Assembly: GCA_963739395.1 (NCBI GenBank)
Contig: CAVUAE010000001.1
Location: forward strand, 434,001-498,000
Origin: RBG-13-51-18 sp963739395
Lineage (GTDB): Bacteria; Chloroflexota; Dehalococcoidia; Dehalococcoidales; RBG-16-60-22
DNA length: 64,000 nt
Direction of reading: 5' to 3'
The notes under the pieces were generated by a model, which did no database searches, had not been told where the DNA came from, and worked only from the letters and a program-made list of their open reading frames with translations. This document shows, piece after piece, positions 59,325 through 64,000 of this stretch; the first letter of the stretch is position 1, and every line of letters begins with the position of its first letter. The position numbers were made by a program, and so were the translations under genes.

Positions 59325-61013
59325 CTATCCAATCGTGAATATACTCTTCATCACTTCTTCAAAAGTGGTGATTCCTTCCTTGACCTTCAATAAACCATCA
59401 TGTTTCATGGCGTAATAACCCTCGCGAACTGCCTGTTCTCGCAGCTCGCCGATAGTAGCGTTATTCACCAGTTTTTTCTGCATTTCTTCGCTCATTACTA
59501 ACAGCTCAAAGATGCCTATCCTGCCCATATAGCCAGTATTACTGCAGAGATGGCAACCGACACCTTTATAAACAGCGGGTAATTCTTGCTTCAACTCTTT
59601 AGCGAAAATTTCTTTTTGTATCACGGTAGGCACGTTAACTACCTTGCAGTTATTACAAATACGACGCACCATGCGTTGGGCAAGGAGAGCAATAAGGGTG
59701 GTCGAAACCAAACCCGACTCTACGCCCAGGTCGAGGAGACGCGCTATCATACTGATAACTTCGTTAGCGTGGATAGAAGAAAAAACTAAATGACCCGTCA
59801 GAGCCGCCTGGACAGCGGTAATCGCCGTTTCTCGGTCGCGGATTTCTCCGACGAGAATAACATCGGGGTCCTGCCGCAATATCGCCCGCAGACCGCTGGA
59901 AAAAGTAATACCGGCTTTCGGGTCTAACTGACTCTGGGTAATATTCTCGAACTGATATTCAACCGGGTCCTCAATGGTCATGATGTTTAATTTCTTGCGG
60001 TCAAGCACATTGATAGAAGAATAAAGCGTCGTTGTTTTACCCGAACCGGTCGGTCCCCCAACCAAAACCATGCCGAAGGGATAGTGTAAAAGCGCTTCAT
60101 ATTTTTTCAGAGTGTCCGGCAAAAACCCCAGCTCCGGTAGTGTAAAGAGAGCTATTGATTTATCCAGCAAACGCAGCGTTATCCGTTCGCCGTAAATCGT
60201 GTCCGTTGACGCTACACGGATATCGATTTTCTTATCGCCAACCCTTACGGAGAACTGCCCGTCCTGCGGCTGTTTCGAGCGGGTAACATCCATTTCCGCG
60301 AGAATCTTTATACGGGAAGCCAGCTCGGCATGAGCGCTGATAGGCACAGAATTGACGTCGCGTAATATCCCATCAACACGATAGCGTATGCGCAGGTAGC
60401 CATCCTGCGGCTCGAGATGGATATCCGAAGCCCGGTCTCTGACGCCCTGCTCGATAAGCATGTCCAGACTTTCCGTAATCGGAGTTTCGACGTTGATATA
60501 AGAGGCGCTTTCTTTGGCGCTACTGTCGGCTAAACCTATCTCATTTACCCTGGCTTGGATCTCTTCCGTGGCGCGATAGTAAATATCAATAGCCCGGCGA
60601 ATATCCGCGCCGTTAGCGAATGCTACCTGTATTTTCATATTGGTTCTGGCGAAAATATCGTTGATGGCAATATAGTCATCAGGGTCAGCCATCACCACCA
60701 TCAGGGTATCGCCGATGATTTGTAAAGGAATAAGAATATGTTTTCTCGCCATGTCCTCGGGAATCAACGCTAAAGCTTCATGTTGTATTACATGCGCCTT
60801 AAGGTCTATCAGAGGCACGTTCCACATGATGCTAAGGAACGACGCCAGTTCTTCAACTTTAAGAAATCCCAGGTTAACCAGGATTTCGCTTAGCTTACCG
60901 CCTTGCTCTTTTTGTTTTTCCTGTGCTTCATGCAGTTGTTCGGCGGAAATAACCTGTGTCTGAACCAGCGCCTCTCCTAGCGAAGTTTTCGGTCTGTTAT
61001 TAGTCAGTGTCAA
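59325..61013 (-). CDS. pilB: pilus assembly ATPase PilB/GspE
   Basis: 562 residues. The N-terminal MshEN/GspE_N domain (about 8-150) is followed by the ATPase core, with Walker A GPTGSGKTTT, Asp box DPVEYQFENITQSQLDPK and Walker B DVILVGEIRDRETA, plus the His box TGHLVFSSIHAN. The zinc Cys4 (CNNC and CHLC) is present. It powers pilus or pseudopilus assembly. The start is a TTG at 61013 with GGAGAG six bases upstream. It overlaps the end of the receiver gene by two bases and is translationally coupled to it. Confidence 0.95.
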   Translation of the reverse strand: MTLTNNRPKTSLGEALVQTQVISAEQLHEAQEKQKEQGGKLSEILVNLGFLKVEELASFLSIMWNVPLIDLKAHVIQHEALALIPEDMARKHILIPLQIIGDTLMVVMADPDDYIAINDIFARTNMKIQVAFANGADIRRAIDIYYRATEEIQARVNEIGLADSSAKESASYINVETPITESLDMLIEQGVRDRASDIHLEPQDGYLRIRYRVDGILRDVNSVPISAHAELASRIKILAEMDVTRSKQPQDGQFSVRVGDKKIDIRVASTDTIYGERITLRLLDKSIALFTLPELGFLPDTLKKYEALLHYPFGMVLVGGPTGSGKTTTLYSSINVLDRKKLNIMTIEDPVEYQFENITQSQLDPKAGITFSSGLRAILRQDPDVILVGEIRDRETAITAVQAALTGHLVFSSIHANEVISMIARLLDLGVESGLVSTTLIALLAQRMVRRICNNCKVVNVPTVIQKEIFAKELKQELPAVYKGVGCHLCSNTGYMGRIGIFELLVMSEEMQKKLVNNATIGELREQAVREGYYAMKHDGLLKVKEGITTFEEVMKSIFTIG

Positions 61014-62185
61014 TTTCTTCTCTCCAGCGTGGGAATCTCACTTACTAAAGGTTTCAAATCCTCTTTGGTGTAATTATAAGTAATAATATACCTGCCGATT
61101 TGCCTGATATCCTGGGCGAGCTTCAAATTCTGGTTCGTCTGGATAATGGTCTGGCTATCTAAATAAGACTGCTGATAAACTTTAGCGTCGTAAGAAATAA
61201 CTTCCGCCAGGGTAACACCCAGGTTAACTTCCATATATAGCTTTAAATTAGCCGTGGTTAGATTAGGATTTTTACCTTCAGGGTCCACCAGTACGGTAGC
61301 AATTTTTTCTGGATTGATACCTAAAAAGCCCAGTAACGTTATTGTATTTTTCGTTCCAACGACATTTTCAACACGGTAATCACTCATTATAAACACCAAG
61401 TCACTGCCCGTGAGTAAAGACTTGGTAAAAGAGGTGGACTTAAGGGGTGAAATTACCAGGAGATATTCATTGTTTTTACCGATTCTTTTTACCAGTTCAA
61501 AACCACCATCTGCTATTACTTCTTTAGCGTCGGCTGCCTGGTTTATTTGCAGAACTCTTATACCCGAAGGCAGCGTTATTAAGTCAGACTTTTGCGAACC
61601 ATTGCCACCACCATCCGACTTAGGAGCAGTGTCATCTGCCTGTTTCAAGGCGGCAGAATTTTGAATTCCATTTCCATCCTGTCCGCCCGAAGCATCAATC
61701 AGTGTTACCTTTTTGCCCTGCTCGTTTAGTGCAGCAGCGATATTGACAACAATCGTTGCCATGCCAGGAACATTACCAGAGTTAATGAAAGGGATAATTC
61801 TCGCCTGACCGGTGACTTTCTTGGATATAAGACTCTCTACTCGGTTGATTATTTCGGTTGGCGATGCCGGCTTAAGCAAATAATCATCGGCGCCAGCCCT
61901 GAAACCGGCATTGATATCTTCCCTTTGCGTTTTAGCCGAGATGATTAAAATCGGGGTTTTCGCTGTCTGGGCACTACCGTGCAGCCTCCGGCATACTTCG
62001 AAGCCATCAATCCCGGGCAACATAATATCCAACATAATCAGGTCCGGCGATTCTTTCTGGGCGGTGATGATGCCTTCCAGCCCATTTTGAGTCGTCAAAA
62101 CCTGATACCCACGCTGCTTGAGGGCATATTCGATGAGCCTCAATGAGGTGGGGTCATCTTCAATAACTAATATTTTCCCCGACAT
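61010..62185 (-). CDS. receiver domain fused to a degenerate CpaE/MinD-like ATPase
   Basis: 391 residues. The receiver (1-120) has a DD pair at 10-11, phosphoacceptor Asp53 (MLDIMLPGIDG), Ser in IISAKT and Lys in LLKPAS. After a linker, IIPFINSGNVPGMATIVVNIAAAL occupies the Walker A position of CpaE/MinD proteins, but the KGGxGKT Lys residues are absent. ATP binding is therefore doubtful. The rest has the alpha/beta pattern of CpaE. It sits between the histidine kinase and PilB, so it probably links two-component signalling to pilus assembly or location. Confidence 0.8.
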   Translation of the reverse strand: MSGKILVIEDDPTSLRLIEYALKQRGYQVLTTQNGLEGIITAQKESPDLIMLDIMLPGIDGFEVCRRLHGSAQTAKTPILIISAKTQREDINAGFRAGADDYLLKPASPTEIINRVESLISKKVTGQARIIPFINSGNVPGMATIVVNIAAALNEQGKKVTLIDASGGQDGNGIQNSAALKQADDTAPKSDGGGNGSQKSDLITLPSGIRVLQINQAADAKEVIADGGFELVKRIGKNNEYLLVISPLKSTSFTKSLLTGSDLVFIMSDYRVENVVGTKNTITLLGFLGINPEKIATVLVDPEGKNPNLTTANLKLYMEVNLGVTLAEVISYDAKVYQQSYLDSQTIIQTNQNLKLAQDIRQIGRYIITYNYTKEDLKPLVSEIPTLERRN

Positions 62186-62203
62186 AACTCTTCTCTATAT
62201 TTA

Positions 62204-64000
62204 TTACTTCATTAAAGCTATTGGTAAAGTAAAACTGAAGGTGCTGCCTTCCCCTTCGATACTTTCTGCCCAGATTCGACCGCCATGAGCTTCAATAATC
62301 TGCCGACAGATATAAAGTCCAAGTCCGAGACCTTCGGAATTACCGTTATTTTTAACTTGATAATATCGGCTAAATAAGTTGGGTACATCTGCCTTTGAAA
62401 TACCGATGCCGTGGTCGATGATCCGCACCAGTAGTTCGTCATCACGGACCCCGGCTTTAATGCAAATTGAACTATCTTCAGGACTGAACTTAATGGCGTT
62501 GGATAACAGGTTGACGATTACCTGTTTAATACGAAATGCATCGACAACAATCTCGGGGAGAGATGAGTCCAGGTCAAGGCTAATTAGATTTTTTTTTGCT
62601 GCGCCGTTCCTTGGACGCTTTCAACAGCTTCAGAAATTACATTAGATGGTGAAACCGCTTCCTTATTAATTCCGAAGGTTTCACCTTTATCATTCAGAGT
62701 ATGGGCTATGTCGTCGATTAGTTTATTCAGGCTCTCACTCTGCTCCACCATAATGGAGAGAAATTCTTTCTGGGTCTTTTCATCAGTGACATGCTCATCC
62801 AGCATCAATTTGGCGAACCCGGCAATAGAATGCAGAGGATTACGCATTTCATGTATTACATTGGCTACATATTGAGGATTCAAATTTTGAAGCTCCACCG
62901 GTTTTTCCTGCTTCTTTTCCATTAGACTTATAATACTCGGAGGGGATCCAAGTTCCTGCCTTGTTTTGATTATCTCCCCTTTGGTCATGTTAATAACGTC
63001 TTTTTTAGCCTGTACGATAACCTCGTTAGCTTTGATGATGCTTTTTTCGGCTTCTTCTCTTACCTTGCGGTTTTCTTCTTTAGCCTGCTCTATTGCTGTC
63101 TGCATCGCCTGTTTAGCCTTTTCGGCTTCCTTTTTGGCGTCGAAAATTTCTTTCTTAGCCGTGCTTAATTCTACTTCGGATTCCTTTTTCACTGCCTCAA
63201 GGTCCCGTCTCGCCTGCTGCGTTTCGCTTTGGGCTTTAGCGATGAGTTCTTGAGCTTTTTGATTGGTGGCATCAACCTCTTCCCGCATCTGCTTCATTTC
63301 TTCGTAGATCTTGTCGTAAGCCGACTTCTCCGCTACCACAACAGCTTCTCGCATCGTCTGTCGAGCACGCTCCATATCCATTTTAGCCTGCTGACTTTCC
63401 AATGCGGCTTTACTTAAGGCTGATTTAGCTTCACGGCGCATAGCCTCGGTTTCTTCTTTGGCTTTCCTTGTCTCTTCCTGAGCCTGATTAATAGCAACTT
63501 GTGCCTTTTGTTCATAGTCTTTTAACTCAGCATCATTCTTATCAATTTTTTCTTCGACTACAGCCAGAGTTTCTTTAGCGTATTCGCTTAAGGCTGCCGC
63601 TTCCTCATTGCTCTTTTTTACCTTTTCTTCAGCCCGTCGGACAGCCTCTTCAGCCGCCTCCCTAATCATTTTCACTTCGGCACGGGCCCGAGCAATCTCT
63701 TCAGCGGATTGGGTGATAGCGTCCTTTTTTATCTGACTAACAAGCAACTCGGCTGCTTTATGCGTATTTTCGGATTCAAGTGCAGCCTTCTTGGCTTCAT
63801 CTTTAGAGTTAGTGATTTCTTTTTGGGCTTTATTGACAACTAACCGGGCGGCAATTATCTCCGATTTTGCTTCAGATAATATTTTATTAATTTTTATCTT
63901 AGCTTTATCCTCGGTTAAGTCATCGATAAAATGCCGTAATCTAGGATGCTTAGTCATCAGCAAGTGATAAAACTCGGCTTTTACTTTTGCATCAATCGAT
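62204..64000 (-). pseudogene. coiled-coil histidine kinase broken by a frameshift; 5' end beyond the window
   Basis: The frame is open to the window edge, so the N-terminus is missing. A very long Lys/Glu/Ala-rich coiled coil (about 63900-62950) leads to a HisKA domain with VIHEMRNPLHSIAGFAKLML. The frame ends at 62584 after GTAQQKKI, directly behind a run of nine A (nine T at 62589-62597 on the plus strand). One more A would continue without a stop through NLLSNAIKFSPEDSS, IIDHGIGISK and GLGLGLYICRQ to the stop at 62204: the complete HATPase_c domain. So this is either a sequencing error, a recent mutation, phase variation or programmed slippage. It heads the pilus operon. Confidence 0.8.

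Noticed and set aside
1..64000. CRISPR arrays, insertion sequences or prophage structural genes
   Set aside because: No regularly spaced direct repeats, transposase, capsid, terminase or portal motifs were found on either strand.

Overview
The window reads as a chromosomal segment of an uncultured anaerobic bacterium, most likely Chloroflexota and probably Dehalococcoidia-like. This placement is an inference. It rests on the combination of a CBS-less GuaB3-type IMP dehydrogenase, many small Cys-pair proteins, a type IV pilus/type II secretion operon with a PilM-PilN fusion, and molybdopterin, flavin and CoA enzymes typical of anaerobes. No rRNA, CRISPR array or replication origin was seen. 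Base composition is moderate overall but shifts visibly inside the island described below.

Layout. 1-2,700: a small Cys-pair protein, a 2[4Fe-4S] ferredoxin, a Crp/Fnr regulator, an OmpR-type response regulator and an orphan HisKA domain, all on the minus strand. 2,800-12,400: housekeeping genes. These are a TIM-barrel-like protein, a methyltransferase, a GNAT, guaB3, an rsmI-zinc ribbon-metG-prenyl synthase operon, moaE framed by three hairpin repeats, and ftsH. 12,690-20,620: a molybdopterin enzyme with its iron-sulfur/Cna-B partner, closely resembling pyrogallol-phloroglucinol transhydroxylase (AthLS). A class II aldolase and a very large anchored beta-propeller protein follow. 21,050-27,830: a catabolic block of enoyl-CoA hydratase, amidohydrolase, an Old-Yellow-Enzyme/GltD fusion and a CoA-transferase. 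27,930-29,190: a membrane-anchored HtrA-type protease. 29,289-29,543: tRNA-Leu, tRNA-Arg and tRNA-Val.

Genomic island. The last 41 bases of the tRNA-Val region (29,504-29,544) recur exactly at 48,647-48,687. This is the signature of an element of about 19.1 kb integrated at the tRNA 3' end, but no integrase gene is visible inside. The island has three parts. (1) A membrane alpha/beta hydrolase is followed by a four-gene, GC-richer operon: unknown 785-aa protein, deoxyribosyltransferase-like protein, phospholipase-D-like protein, and carboxymuconolactone-decarboxylase-like protein. (2) A surface protein with IPT/TIG fold and Thr/Pro repeats is paired with a Cys-rich protein. (3) An AT-rich block holds the most striking feature: a 76-aa peptide with a Trp near its C-terminus, a ComQ-like isoprenyl transferase, and a ComP-like multi-membrane-spanning sensor kinase. 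An XRE repressor with a palindromic operator lies just upstream, and a response regulator is divergent from it. This looks like a ComQXP-type prenyl-peptide signalling system outside Firmicutes. A radical SAM / PP-loop ATPase pair and a DGC-domain protein follow on the other strand.

48,800-53,700: a stand-alone Lrp-type ligand-binding domain, a cupin-like protein, two small proteins and two tandem zinc alcohol dehydrogenases. 53,820-64,000: one long minus-strand operon. It runs from a coiled-coil histidine kinase (broken by a one-base frameshift in an A9 run, and open at the window edge) through a receiver/CpaE-like protein, PilB, PilC, two prepilins, a PilX-like protein, PilO and the PilM-PilN fusion, and it ends at a clear terminator.
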